A DNA stretch of 30,561 bases from Halovenus sp. (GTDB taxonomy: Archaea > Halobacteriota > Halobacteria > Halobacteriales > Haloarculaceae), in assembly GCA_003551945.1 (NCBI GenBank), contig PUNZ01000234.1, forward strand, positions 1-30,561, read 5' to 3'. The notes beneath the pieces were generated by a model that was given only the letters and a program-made list of their open reading frames with translations, was not told where the DNA came from and ran no database searches. This document shows, piece by piece, positions 7,024 to 14,974 of the stretch. A program made the position numbers and the translations under genes. Position 1 is the stretch's first letter. Each line of letters begins with the position of its first letter.

Positions 7024-7108
7024 GGAGGGACCGACGGCCGTTACGGTGATAATTCTTCGGCGGGGCATCGCTACGATAGGTTCACCGGCTGGTAAAGAGC
7101 GATAGATA

Positions 7109-7127
7109 CTTTTGGCTTGCCTAAAAA
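7109..7127. promoter_or_regulatory. DtxR-like palindrome in the promoter of the iron-type ABC ATPase
   Basis: CTTTTGGC-TT-GCCTAAAA is an imperfect inverted repeat (6 of 8 paired positions) resembling the TTAGGxTxxCCTAA type of iron box bound by DtxR/IdeR/SirR family repressors. Its right half (CCTAAAAAC) overlaps the most likely TATA element for the gene at 7206, an arrangement suited to repression. The regulator assignment is inference. Confidence 0.45.
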
Positions 7128-7205
7128 CTAGAGAGCAATGATTGAAACGGAGCGCACAACGAATCTGGTTCTTCGTTTTGTTTGTCACTGTCAAGAGAGG
7201 TAACC

Positions 7206-8375
7206 ATGTCAAAGCAAAGTATACAGCCCAATCAGTACGATACAGCGGTCTCAACTGGTACGACAACCAGCCAGACGGAACCGTTTCTGAAAGAAGGGAC
7301 GATCGGCGATACCGTACTGATGCTTGATTCGGTCACGAAAGCGTTTGGGCAAGAAAAGGCAGTATCTGATTTTTCGCTCACTGTTCGAGATGGCGAGATT
7401 CTCACACTGCTGGGACCATCCGGCTGTGGAAAGACAACGTTGCTTCGGATGATTGCAGGGCTTGAACAGCCATCCAGCGGCGAAATCCGGATTGCCGATG
7501 AGCTGGTCGCCGACTCAACGCAGTTCCTCCCAGCTGAAAAGCGAGATATTGGCCTGGTCTTTCAGGATTTTGCGCTGTTTCCGCATCTTACTGTGGCTGA
7601 AAACGTCGCGTTCGGGTTGAAAGACTGGGAGAAAGAGCGAGCGGAGGCCCGTGTCGATGACCTTCTCGAACTTGTCGGACTCTCTGCTCACCGAGACAAG
7701 CGCCCGGATGCTCTCTCCGGCGGGCAACAACAGCGCGTCGCACTTGCTCGTTCGCTGGCCCCCGAACCTGCTGTCCTCTTGCTTGATGAACCCTTCTCAA
7801 ACCTCGATGTTCGCCTCCGTGTTGAAATGCGCGAAGAGGTCAGACGCATTCTCAAGGCAACCGGTGTGACTGCTATCTCGGTCACACACGACCAAGAGGA
7901 AGCACTGTCAATCTCCGACCGGGTCGCTATTATGAATAATGGACGGCTTGAGCAAGTCGGTCAACCCGAAACGGTCTTCGAAAATCCCGAATCACGATTC
8001 GTTGCGAGTTTCCTTGGACGGGCGAGTTTCGTCCCGGCAACGGTCAACGGAGACATCGTCGAAACTGACCTCGGGACGCTGAGCGTCGAGCAACTTAACG
8101 GGCCTGTCGATGCGTACGACGGTGCGACGCTTGATATTCTCCTTCGTCCGGATGACCTCGAAGCGATTCCGTCGAACGAGGCGACCGCTGATGGCATCAT
8201 TACTCACCGACAGTACAACGGCCCGAATTTTGTCTACCGGGTCGAACTCAACAACGGCGCAACCGTTCGCTGTCTCCACAACCACGTCGAAACATTCGAA
8301 CACAACCAGCCAGTCGCAGTTTCAATAACAGCAGACCATCCGCTTGCGTGGTATCCTGCGCTCGAAGAAAACTAA
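7206..8375 (+). CDS. ABC transporter ATPase, ferric iron/polyamine type (FbpC/PotA-like)
   Basis: A 389-residue ATPase of the CUT1/iron/polyamine class. It has an unusual 38-residue polar N-terminal extension, then the ABC domain with Walker A GPSGCGKTT, Q-loop FQDFALFPHLTV, signature LSGGQQQRVALARSL, Walker B LLLDEPFSNLD and H-loop VTHDQEEAL. A TOBE-like C-terminal domain (LDILLRPDDLEAIP; FVYRVELNNGATVRCLHNH) follows. ATG 7206 is preceded by GAGAGGT at 7195-7201, a fair Shine-Dalgarno, which supports the long start over ATG 7320. It would power inner-membrane import of Fe(III), thiamine or polyamine. No permease or binding-protein gene is next to it, so its partners are elsewhere. The DtxR-like palindrome upstream and the neighbouring metal-linked genes favour iron. 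Substrate is inference. Confidence 0.9.
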   Translation: MSKQSIQPNQYDTAVSTGTTTSQTEPFLKEGTIGDTVLMLDSVTKAFGQEKAVSDFSLTVRDGEILTLLGPSGCGKTTLLRMIAGLEQPSSGEIRIADELVADSTQFLPAEKRDIGLVFQDFALFPHLTVAENVAFGLKDWEKERAEARVDDLLELVGLSAHRDKRPDALSGGQQQRVALARSLAPEPAVLLLDEPFSNLDVRLRVEMREEVRRILKATGVTAISVTHDQEEALSISDRVAIMNNGRLEQVGQPETVFENPESRFVASFLGRASFVPATVNGDIVETDLGTLSVEQLNGPVDAYDGATLDILLRPDDLEAIPSNEATADGIITHRQYNGPNFVYRVELNNGATVRCLHNHVETFEHNQPVAVSITADHPLAWYPALEEN

Positions 8376-8397
8376 TCTGAGAAGAGTTTGGTTTACT

Positions 8398-9522
8398 CTA
8401 CCGTTTTCGTGCAATGAGTGCCACAAGCGAGAGCGCGAGTGCTGCAGTTAGGACCGTCATTCCTGCCCCATCATCATCCGCATCTGTTGTATCGTCGGCC
8501 GCTTCATCAGCATCATCAGTTTCCTCATCGTCGGTATCGGCTAGCGGTTCAGTTGTAAATGTGTCCTCATCGATGAGCCTAATGAGGTCTTGGTCCAGTT
8601 CTTCGTAGGCTTCAGGATGGAAGTGTGATGCCATCTCAGCGGTTGGGTCGGTGAGAACTGGCCCGTGCTGGCTAATGAAATTCGTATTGACTCGCACAAT
8701 CTGGTCTTCTTGGACGGCAGTTGTTTCTTCAGCCTCCGGTGGGAGTTCACGGTCTTCACCGATTACCAACCACTCAGGGTCGGCATCAACGACTTCCTCT
8801 TCGCTTATTTCAGCATAGCCGTCGATGGTGTCCGCTGCAACGTTTTCCCCACCAGCGATTGAAATCAACTGGTCTTCAACCGTTCCTGCACCTGCGGTAA
8901 ACCCTGACTCAGGGTCGAGCGAATAAAACACAGAGACTGGCTCTTCGTCGGCGAGAACACGGTCAAACTCCTCAAAGGCAGCCTGCATATCCGCAACCGT
9001 CTCCGTTGCGGCGTCGCATTCACCAACAAGTTGTCCAAGCCGCTCTATGACATCATAGGTGTCCTCAACGCTTATTTTCATTTCCTCATGAAAGACAGTC
9101 AGTCCAGCGTCCCGAAGTTCCTCGACATCGTCGTCGCTCACGACACTAGGTGCGTACACGAGGTCTGGGTCAAGGCCAACAACTTCCTCGTTGATTGGGG
9201 AACCCATCTCATCAACGACATTCGTTCGTTCATCTAATCCGTCAATGTACTGTGTGGCGTGGAAATTCGGTACCCCCGTCACTTTGTCCTCAGCATTCAT
9301 ATACCACATGTACTGGGCCCCACTGGCAGCCAGCACAACGACCTCATCGGGTTCTTCATCGAGAGTTACTGTCTCTCCGCTTCCGTCAGTCATCTCTACA
9401 GGGAACTCACAGGTGAGTTCCTGCTGGTCAACGCTTGTGTCTGCTGCGCTTGCTCCAGCAATGCCTGCCGAAACGAGCATCAGTAATCCAACGACGACAA
9501 TCAATCGGGTTGTTGTCCGCAT
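8398..9522 (-). CDS. btuF: Cobalamin/siderophore-class substrate-binding protein with C-terminal membrane anchor
   Basis: A 374-residue exported binding protein. Residues 1-28 are a Sec signal (MRTTTRLIVVVGLLMLVSAG, then AGASA-A as the cut site). The body is a class III (BtuF/FhuD-like) periplasmic-binding domain: DEVVVLAASGAQYMWYM, VVGLDPDLVYAPSVVSDDDV, YDVIERLGQLVGE and ADPEWLVIGED. A long Asp/Glu/Thr linker follows, then a final hydrophobic helix with basic end (MTVLTAALALSLVALIARKR). This tripartite tail is like PGF-CTERM signals read by archaeosortase A, but the motif is DGAG instead of PGF. The start is ATG 9522 rather than 9537. It is divergent from btuC across 58 bases, with shared promoter elements. 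Corrinoid is the likeliest ligand by neighbourhood; heme or siderophore is possible. Confidence 0.9.
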   Translation of the reverse strand: MRTTTRLIVVVGLLMLVSAGIAGASAADTSVDQQELTCEFPVEMTDGSGETVTLDEEPDEVVVLAASGAQYMWYMNAEDKVTGVPNFHATQYIDGLDERTNVVDEMGSPINEEVVGLDPDLVYAPSVVSDDDVEELRDAGLTVFHEEMKISVEDTYDVIERLGQLVGECDAATETVADMQAAFEEFDRVLADEEPVSVFYSLDPESGFTAGAGTVEDQLISIAGGENVAADTIDGYAEISEEEVVDADPEWLVIGEDRELPPEAEETTAVQEDQIVRVNTNFISQHGPVLTDPTAEMASHFHPEAYEELDQDLIRLIDEDTFTTEPLADTDDEETDDADEAADDTTDADDDGAGMTVLTAALALSLVALIARKR

Positions 9523-9542
9523 ACCCTCTCTCCCCACCGATT

Positions 9543-9560
9543 CAATAAATATTTAACTAA
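9543..9560. promoter_or_regulatory. Overlapping divergent TATA elements between btuF and btuC
   Basis: CAATAAATATTTAACTAA holds AATATTTATTG on the minus strand (21-34 bases before btuF ATG 9522) and ATTTAACT on the plus strand (23-30 bases before btuC ATG 9581). Both transcripts would be leaderless. The gap is only 58 bases, which leaves no room for a riboswitch. Confidence 0.55.
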
Positions 9561-9580
9561 AGTAAATAGACTTGCATACA

Positions 9581-10681
9581 ATGCGACTCGTCCTTCGGAC
9601 GCTGTGGTGGTCGGTCGCCCTCTTCGTGCTGCTCTGGGTGGCGGTGCTTGTTAGCGCAGCCATTGGTTCTGTGCGTCTCGACATTCCGACAGTTGCCAGA
9701 GCAACGCTCAACACGATTGCCGTTCCCGCGAGCATCAGTCTCGAATCGACCAGTGCAGGAATTGGGAGTCTTCGTACCACTGTCCCAGTGCCGGATATCA
9801 CATACCGGTCGGTCTTTTCGTTTGAGGTTGCAAACAGCGACCAAGCAATTGTGGGCACGCTTCGCCTCCCGCGCATCGCGCTCGCCGCCCTCGTTGGGTT
9901 CGCTCTGGCCACGGCGGGGACGGTGATGCAAGGCTTTTTCCGCAACCCAATGGCAGACCCCTCAATTATCGGTGTCTCCTCGGGTGCTGCAGTTGGTGCG
10001 GTCGCAACTATCGTCTTTCCGTTGACAATGCCATTCGGCCTCCAGACAGCCGCTTTCGCGGGCGGATTGATTACTGCCTTTGCAGTCTATCTTATCGCTA
10101 CGGAAAACGGCCGGACTCCGGTTGCGACATTGTTGTTAGCTGGTGTTGCGATCCAGGCATTCTTGAGTGCAGTCATCTCGTATATGATGCTTCGGGCGGG
10201 TGATAGCCTTGAACAGGTCGTTCTCTGGTTGATGGGGAATCTTCGGAACAGCCAGTGGAGTGAGGTTGAAGCAACGGTACCGCTGGTTGTTGGCCTCTTT
10301 CTCATTCTGTTGGCCTATAGCCGCGATATGAATGTATTATTGCTTGGGGAAGAAGATGCCCAGGCACTCGGGATTGAAGTGGAGCGAACGAAAAAACTGC
10401 TCCTTGCTGGCTCCGCAGTCATTACTGCAGCGGCGGTTGCCGTAGCGGGTGTGATTGGGTTCGTTGGGTTGATCGTGCCACACATGATGCGTCTGTTGGT
10501 CGGCCCTGACCATCGGATTTTATTGCCAACGAGCGCGCTGGCTGGCGCGATTTTCCTCGTCGTTGCAGACACTATTGCCCGTTCAGGACCCGCAGTCGTC
10601 CCTGTCGGGATTATTACTGCTACCGTTGGTGCACCATTTTTCCTGTTTTTGCTCCGTCGCCGGGAGGTGCATGAGCTATGA
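9581..10681 (+). CDS. btuC: FecCD-family ABC permease, cobalamin import
   Basis: A 366-residue polytopic permease of the BtuC/FecCD family. The inner-membrane dimer forms the channel for vitamin B12 or siderophores. It begins MRLVLRTLWWSVALFVLLWV. Family blocks are LRLPRIALAALVGFALATAG, GFFRNPMADPSIIGVSSGAA, TPVATLLLAGVAIQAFLSAV, LWLMGNLRNSQWSEV, the ATPase-contact loop near DAQALGIEVERTK, GFVGLIVPHMMRLLVGPDHR and GIITATVGAPFFLFLLRRR. An insert of about 55 residues between TM1 and the LRLPR block is typical of such proteins with a long first loop. ATG 9581 is chosen over TTG 9572 because of TATA spacing. Its stop overlaps the btuD start (ATGA at 10678-10681), so btuC and btuD are coupled. Confidence 0.93.
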   Translation: MRLVLRTLWWSVALFVLLWVAVLVSAAIGSVRLDIPTVARATLNTIAVPASISLESTSAGIGSLRTTVPVPDITYRSVFSFEVANSDQAIVGTLRLPRIALAALVGFALATAGTVMQGFFRNPMADPSIIGVSSGAAVGAVATIVFPLTMPFGLQTAAFAGGLITAFAVYLIATENGRTPVATLLLAGVAIQAFLSAVISYMMLRAGDSLEQVVLWLMGNLRNSQWSEVEATVPLVVGLFLILLAYSRDMNVLLLGEEDAQALGIEVERTKKLLLAGSAVITAAAVAVAGVIGFVGLIVPHMMRLLVGPDHRILLPTSALAGAIFLVVADTIARSGPAVVPVGIITATVGAPFFLFLLRRREVHEL

Positions 10682-11856
10682 TTTCTCTCGATGGTGTTTC
10701 GGTCTCGTTTGGAGATGTCTCCGTCCTTGAAAACATCTCGCTCAGCGTTGAGGCGGGTGAGTTTGTCGGACTGGTCGGCCCAAACGGGGCGGGTAAAACA
10801 ACGGTACTCCGAACCCTTAACGGGGTGCTTGGGGCGGATAGTGGCCGTATCACGGTCGCAGGAAAACAGGTCGGCGAGTGTTCTGCCAAGGAACTCAGTC
10901 AGGCCGTTGCGACGGTTCCACAGAACACACACGTTGGGTTTTCGTTCACTGCTGAGCAGATTGTGGAGATGGGTCGGACCCCACATCGGTCGCGTCTTGA
11001 TTGGAGCGACGATATCGGGCCAGTTGAGGAGGCGATGGCCCAGACTGACACGCTTTCACTGCGTGACCGCGCTGTTGACTCGCTCAGCGGAGGCGAACGA
11101 CAACGTGTACTTCTTGCTCGCGCGCTTGCACAGAATCCCGCCGTTCTCTTGCTTGATGAACCGACGGCGAGCCTTGATATTAATCACCAGATTCAGGTTC
11201 TTGAACTAGTGACTGACGTTGTTGGTGGAGAACGGACTGCTATTGCGGCTATCCATGACCTCGACCTTGCGGCTCGGTTCTGTGACCGGCTTGTCCTGCT
11301 TGCAGATGGTGGTATCCGTGCGGAAGGTTCGCCCGAAGCAGTCCTGTCGAGCCTCGCGTTGGATGAGGCATTTGGTATCGAGACTGCAATTTCGGAAAAT
11401 CCGGTGACAGGTACACCAGCGGTATCGGCCATTCATGACCGACCCACGCAGTCAAGACGGGTTCACGTTGTTGGTGGCGGGCCGGGTGCCACGGTTGCAA
11501 TCCGGACCCTTTGGCGGGCCGGCTATGAGGTGACACTGGGTGTCGTGCCAGCAGGTGATGTCAGTGCAAGCCTCGCAGCGCAACTTGGCATTCCGACCGT
11601 TACTGCCCCTGCATTTACAGAGCCGGGGCCAGCGGTACAGCAGGAGGCTGCAAGACTTAGTGAGGCAGCCGATGTGGTGGTTATCACTGATGGTCCTGGA
11701 GCCACGTATAATGCGGATTCCACGACAGCCAAACAGGTTTATGCTGACCTGGGCGGTGCTGGTCCACGAATGGCCAGAGTTGACGGAGGCGACCAAAGCG
11801 TCGTGACAACCCCGTCCGAATTACGTGAGACAATAAATACAGTTCTGGAAAGCTAA
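10678..11856 (+). CDS. btuD: Cobalamin-type ABC ATPase with a C-terminal Rossmann-like extension
   Basis: A 392-residue ATPase. Residues 1-250 are a FecE/BtuD-type ABC domain: Walker A GPNGAGKTT (34-42), Q-loop VPQNTHVGFSF, MGRTPHRSRLDW, signature LSGGERQRVLLARAL, Walker B LLLDEPTASLD and H-loop AAIHDLDLAARF. Residues from about 260 form an extra domain beginning RRVHVVGGGPGATVAIRTLW, with a glycine-rich nucleotide-binding-like loop, a second strand YEVTLGVVP, then ADVVVITDGPGATYNAD. From memory, the Halobacterium BtuD is also about 400 residues and shares such an extension, so it is probably lineage-typical. The substrate is expected to be cobalamin or cobinamide. The gene is translationally coupled to btuC, and its TAA overlaps the TAG of the convergent Lrp gene in CTAA (11853-11856). 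Confidence 0.92.
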   Translation: MISLDGVSVSFGDVSVLENISLSVEAGEFVGLVGPNGAGKTTVLRTLNGVLGADSGRITVAGKQVGECSAKELSQAVATVPQNTHVGFSFTAEQIVEMGRTPHRSRLDWSDDIGPVEEAMAQTDTLSLRDRAVDSLSGGERQRVLLARALAQNPAVLLLDEPTASLDINHQIQVLELVTDVVGGERTAIAAIHDLDLAARFCDRLVLLADGGIRAEGSPEAVLSSLALDEAFGIETAISENPVTGTPAVSAIHDRPTQSRRVHVVGGGPGATVAIRTLWRAGYEVTLGVVPAGDVSASLAAQLGIPTVTAPAFTEPGPAVQQEAARLSEAADVVVITDGPGATYNADSTTAKQVYADLGGAGPRMARVDGGDQSVVTTPSELRETINTVLES

Positions 11857-12281
11857 ACGATTCGCTCGTGTAGCACTGTTGGACATGCTGCAGTCACTCC
11901 CTCTATCGAGAGAATGTCCTGGCTGATGATGCGGTTGAGTTCGTCGTTTCCCGGCGCCTGTAGCTCCGCCATCAACATATGGTCTCCCGTTGCCGTATAG
12001 AGCGCCATCAACTCATCGAGTTCCTGTAGTTCCTTCGTCACCGCAACATAGGACTCACTTTTGACGTCTATGCCCACAAACGCGATGCTCTGATGGTCAA
12101 GCTTCTTCGGGTTTAACTCGACGGAATACCCAACAATTGCTCCGTCGTCTTCGAGCTTCCGGATATATTTTTGCGCTGTCGGTCGGGATACGTCCGCTTG
12201 TTCGGCAATCTCCCCAATCGATGCTTTTGGATTTTCAATCAAGAGTGTGAGGAGGTGCTGTTCCACGGATTTGCTTTCCAT
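11853..12281 (-). CDS. Lrp/AsnC family transcriptional regulator
   Basis: A 142-residue regulator with an N-terminal AsnC-type helix-turn-helix (LLTLLIENPKASIGEIAEQA, then DVSRPTAQKYIRKLEDDGAI) and a C-terminal ligand-binding ferredoxin-like domain (IAFVGIDVKSESYVAVTKEL, LMALYTATGDHMLMAELQAP). Lrp family proteins form dimers or octamers and respond to amino acids or other small effectors. Haloarchaea have many, and the effector cannot be told here. The gene follows dpsA on the minus strand after 49 bases and might be read through from it. It converges on btuD with a 4-base overlap of stop codons. Its target genes are unknown; the dps and btu neighbours are candidates only by position. Confidence 0.94.
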   Translation of the reverse strand: MESKSVEQHLLTLLIENPKASIGEIAEQADVSRPTAQKYIRKLEDDGAIVGYSVELNPKKLDHQSIAFVGIDVKSESYVAVTKELQELDELMALYTATGDHMLMAELQAPGNDELNRIISQDILSIEGVTAACPTVLHERIV

Positions 12282-12330
12282 ACCTTGGTAAGACGGGCTA
12301 TCCCAATAACTACAATGGTCTTTCGTGAGC

Positions 12331-12876
12331 TTAGCGAAGGCTAGATTCGGTCACCAGCGTATCATCTGCGAGGTAGTGTTCGAGATGGTGAGCATCTTCT
12401 TCAACCTCGACCAGAATTTCACGGAGGAGTTGGGCGGTGGCATGGTCACCTAAGTTCGTGGTGAGCGCAACATGGTCGCGGAGGCTTTCGATGATTTCTC
12501 CGTAGAGTTCGAGGTCGTTTTCGAGCGAGGTGCGAATGTCATAGACGTCCTCCCCTTCTGGCTCAACCGGTGCGTGTTCTTCGAGTGCTTTCCCCCCAGC
12601 GACAGGCGTTCCACCGAGTGCCTGTGCACGCTCTGCGATGATATCGGCTGCTTCCTCCGCACGCCCAGCAGCCTCGCCGAGATACTCATGGAGTTCGAGA
12701 AACTCTGCTCCCTCAACGTTCCAGTGGTGCTTTTTCAACTGATGATACAGGACATACGTTGCAGCGAGGTCAGTGTTGAGTGCGTCAATAACTTGTTCGG
12801 CCTTGTCGGCATCGAGGCGGAGGCTGTTTTCCTCGACTGTACCGAACGGTTGTAGGACGGTTTTTTGGGTGCTCAT
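12331..12876 (-). CDS. dpsA: DpsA, iron-storing ferritin-like DNA-protection protein
   Basis: A 181-residue Dps-type ferritin, almost the length of Halobacterium DpsA and plainly similar to it: STQK start, VLYHQLKKHHWNVEGAEF, HEYLGEAAGRAEEAADI, EDVYDIRTSLENDLELYGEI, NLGDHATAQLLREIL, EEDAHHLEHYLADDTLVTE. The HHW and HEYLGE blocks supply the ferroxidase ligands at the subunit interface. Such dodecamers oxidise and store iron and protect against peroxide. ATG 12876 is chosen although the frame opens at 12969, because the MSTQK start is conserved and a TATA-like element lies at 12902-12910. Its place beside iron and cobalamin uptake genes is suggestive. In Halobacterium, dpsA responds to iron supply. 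Confidence 0.96.
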   Translation of the reverse strand: MSTQKTVLQPFGTVEENSLRLDADKAEQVIDALNTDLAATYVLYHQLKKHHWNVEGAEFLELHEYLGEAAGRAEEAADIIAERAQALGGTPVAGGKALEEHAPVEPEGEDVYDIRTSLENDLELYGEIIESLRDHVALTTNLGDHATAQLLREILVEVEEDAHHLEHYLADDTLVTESSLR

Positions 12877-12901
12877 ACAGTATATTGTTCTCTCCACAGC
12901 G

Positions 12902-12910
12902 ACATAAAAC
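12902..12910 (-). promoter_or_regulatory. dpsA TATA-like element
   Basis: The minus strand reads GTTTTATGT, ending 26 bases before ATG 12876, which implies an essentially leaderless mRNA. A second AT-rich block (12922-12957) lies farther upstream and could be an additional promoter or binding region. Confidence 0.45.
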
Positions 12911-13043
12911 CTGTCTTTGCGAACTATATTTTTATATTCGATAATAAAAAATTGTATTGGCGCAATCAATCATCGTGATATGGCGACCTACTGAGACTCA
13001 GACAGTGACGGTGAAAAATCAGCTTGGTTGCAAACTGTCTCGA

Positions 13044-14852
13044 TTACTTGCCCCAGAATGGGTCGCGGCTTCGATGTTTATCCAGATACATCGACAGTAC
13101 TTCTCGTTCGTCGCCAGTAATCTCCTCGGTCAGTTCCTGCTCTAAAATTTTCGCATGCTTTTCGGGGATCTCAACCCACAACTCATCACCCTCTTTGATT
13201 TGTCGACCAACCGTTGGACCATCAATCGACACCGCAACTTGCTCGCCAGTTCGGGCCTCATCGACATCTTCACCCTCGTTTTGAATGGTTTTCAAAATAC
13301 CAACGCGATTTGGCTCGGAGCCGGTGAAATCTACGACTGAGGAGTTTCGAGTAAGCAATCCTCCACGAACTTCAATACCGACAACAGCGGGGTCAGACTG
13401 CCTGAACGTATGGTCTGGGAGAATTTCAAACCGTGCGGGCCGCGTAATGTTTTCCAGAACTTGTTCTTGTTGGGCCTGTTGAATTGCCTCGACGTGCTCT
13501 TCGTACTCCTCAATAAGTCGATAGATGACGTCATGCTGGAATAGCTCGACTTCTTCCTGGTCAGCCAGTCGGCGTGCATCGTCGTGGAGTTCGACGTTGA
13601 AGCCGAGAATGGCACGGTGATGCGGAACGTTTGCGGTACCAGCTAGTCGAACATCTCGTGGTGCAATATCTCCAACCTCGGCGTGCATTATCGGGATTTC
13701 AGATTCCTCGAGGGTGCTTGCAAGTGCTTCGAGGCTGCCGAGCGTATCTGCCTTGACCGTGATTCCTTCTTCCTGTGTCGAAACCTCGATATCGGCGAGT
13801 TCCCCTTCGACCTCGCTGACAACTTCGGCGGGGTCTCTGTCCCGAATGACTCGTACCGGCGCACCGGCCATCGCATCGTCAAGTTCCGGGGCTGCGATTT
13901 TCACACCTTGTGCGGCGACAACACTGTCTACCTTGTCGAACGTATCGTCTGAGCGAATCTCTGCGAGGGGTTTTGGCTGTAACAACGCGCGGACGTCAGT
14001 GGTAATTGAGCCAGTGAGGCCACCCACGACAATTGTATCATCAGCACGGATGGTTCCGTCATAAACGACAGCGTCGATCGTCGCCCCGAATCCCTGCGTA
14101 TCTTTGACTTCGAGAACCGTTCCTGCACCGGGGCCATCCACATCGATTTCCATTGCGGTTTTCATATACCGCTGTGAGAGCCCCATCAAGACGGTGAGTA
14201 AATCGGGAACCCCTTCGCCAGTCATTGCTGAGACAGGCACCACACCGATGTTTGCCTGGAAATCCGTCACTCGCCAGTACATGTCGGCCGAAAACCCTTG
14301 CTCTGAGAGCTGGCCAATAATCTCGTAGATGCGCTGGTTTAGGTCGGATTGTACGCGGTCACTTTGTGCCTCGATGGCCACTTTCGACGGCCGGTCTTGT
14401 TCCGGGTTCCACCCCGGAACCGTATCTATCTTATTTGCTGCGACGATGAACGGCGTCGAGGTTCGTTTGAGAATATCGAGCGCTTCGTGTGTCTGTGGCT
14501 GAAAGCCATCGTTTACATCAACGACGAGAATGGCAATATCAGCGAGCGCCCCGCCGCGAGAACGAAGCGTGGAAAAGGAGTGATGGCCTGGCGTGTCGAT
14601 AAAGAGCAAACCCGGAAGGTCGAAATCCGCAGGGTTCACGAGCTCGCCCGCAATATCCGAAATCACATCGAGAGGCACGGCAGTCGACCCGATATGTTGG
14701 GTAATTGCTCCTGCCTCACCTTCGCTTATTGCCGAGCCGCGAACCTCATCGAGAAGGCTCGTCTTGCCATGGTCTACATGTCCAAGAACTGCGACAATTG
14801 GTGTCCGCAACGCCGACGCATCTCCCCGCTCATTTTGCTGTGGTTCGGACAT
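13044..14852 (-). CDS. infB: Translation initiation factor aIF5B (IF-2 type)
   Basis: A 602-residue GTPase that promotes joining of the ribosomal subunits during initiation; the length is normal for archaeal aIF5B. G1 is GHVDHGKT (24-31), G3 is DTPGHHS (87-93) and G4 is NKID (141-144). The long archaeal insert GGALADIAILVVDVNDGFQP and the switch region EAGAITQHIGSTAVPLD are present. Domain II (GAGTVLEVKDTQGFGATIDA), domain III (ITVKADTLGSLEALASTLEE) and domain IV with GILKTIQNEGEDVDEA follow, and the C-terminal helix is DKHRSRDPFWGK. Start ATG 14852 has the Shine-Dalgarno AGGTGA six bases upstream and a TATA-like element at 14894-14902. It is divergent from the PRC-barrel gene. Confidence 0.98.
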   Translation of the reverse strand: MSEPQQNERGDASALRTPIVAVLGHVDHGKTSLLDEVRGSAISEGEAGAITQHIGSTAVPLDVISDIAGELVNPADFDLPGLLFIDTPGHHSFSTLRSRGGALADIAILVVDVNDGFQPQTHEALDILKRTSTPFIVAANKIDTVPGWNPEQDRPSKVAIEAQSDRVQSDLNQRIYEIIGQLSEQGFSADMYWRVTDFQANIGVVPVSAMTGEGVPDLLTVLMGLSQRYMKTAMEIDVDGPGAGTVLEVKDTQGFGATIDAVVYDGTIRADDTIVVGGLTGSITTDVRALLQPKPLAEIRSDDTFDKVDSVVAAQGVKIAAPELDDAMAGAPVRVIRDRDPAEVVSEVEGELADIEVSTQEEGITVKADTLGSLEALASTLEESEIPIMHAEVGDIAPRDVRLAGTANVPHHRAILGFNVELHDDARRLADQEEVELFQHDVIYRLIEEYEEHVEAIQQAQQEQVLENITRPARFEILPDHTFRQSDPAVVGIEVRGGLLTRNSSVVDFTGSEPNRVGILKTIQNEGEDVDEARTGEQVAVSIDGPTVGRQIKEGDELWVEIPEKHAKILEQELTEEITGDEREVLSMYLDKHRSRDPFWGK

Positions 14853-14858
14853 CCCATC

Positions 14859-14864
14859 TCACCT
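14859..14864 (-). promoter_or_regulatory. Shine-Dalgarno of infB
   Basis: AGGTGA complements the archaeal 16S rRNA 3' end, with a 6-base spacer to ATG 14852. It is notable because many genes in this window appear leaderless. Confidence 0.55.
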
Positions 14865-14893
14865 AAGAACTGGTAGATACGAGCCGTTCGCCC

Positions 14894-14902
14894 CATTTAA
14901 AC
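14894..14902 (-). promoter_or_regulatory. infB TATA-like element
   Basis: GTTTAAATG on the minus strand, 42-50 bases before ATG 14852. It predicts a leader of roughly 18 bases, which contains the Shine-Dalgarno. Confidence 0.45.
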
Positions 14903-14943
14903 ACATCGTCTCCGGTGTCGGACGTCCGTCTGACAAGCGCAAG

Positions 14944-14951
14944 AATTTAAG
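14944..14951 (+). promoter_or_regulatory. TATA-like element for the PRC-barrel gene
   Basis: AATTTAAG, 24-31 bases before ATG 14975, fits a leaderless transcript. It lies back to back with the infB promoter in a 122-base gap. Confidence 0.45.
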
Positions 14952-14974
14952 ACGGCGGCCCGCCAGTTCCCAGT

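Noticed and set aside
9523..9580. Possible cobalamin riboswitch before btuC or btuF
   Set aside because: The gap is 58 bases and filled by two TATA elements; no B12-box-like sequence is present.
10315..10986. 223-codon minus-strand open frame across btuC and btuD
   Set aside because: It runs antisense to two well-identified, translationally coupled genes and is rich in Arg, Ser and Thr without any motif.
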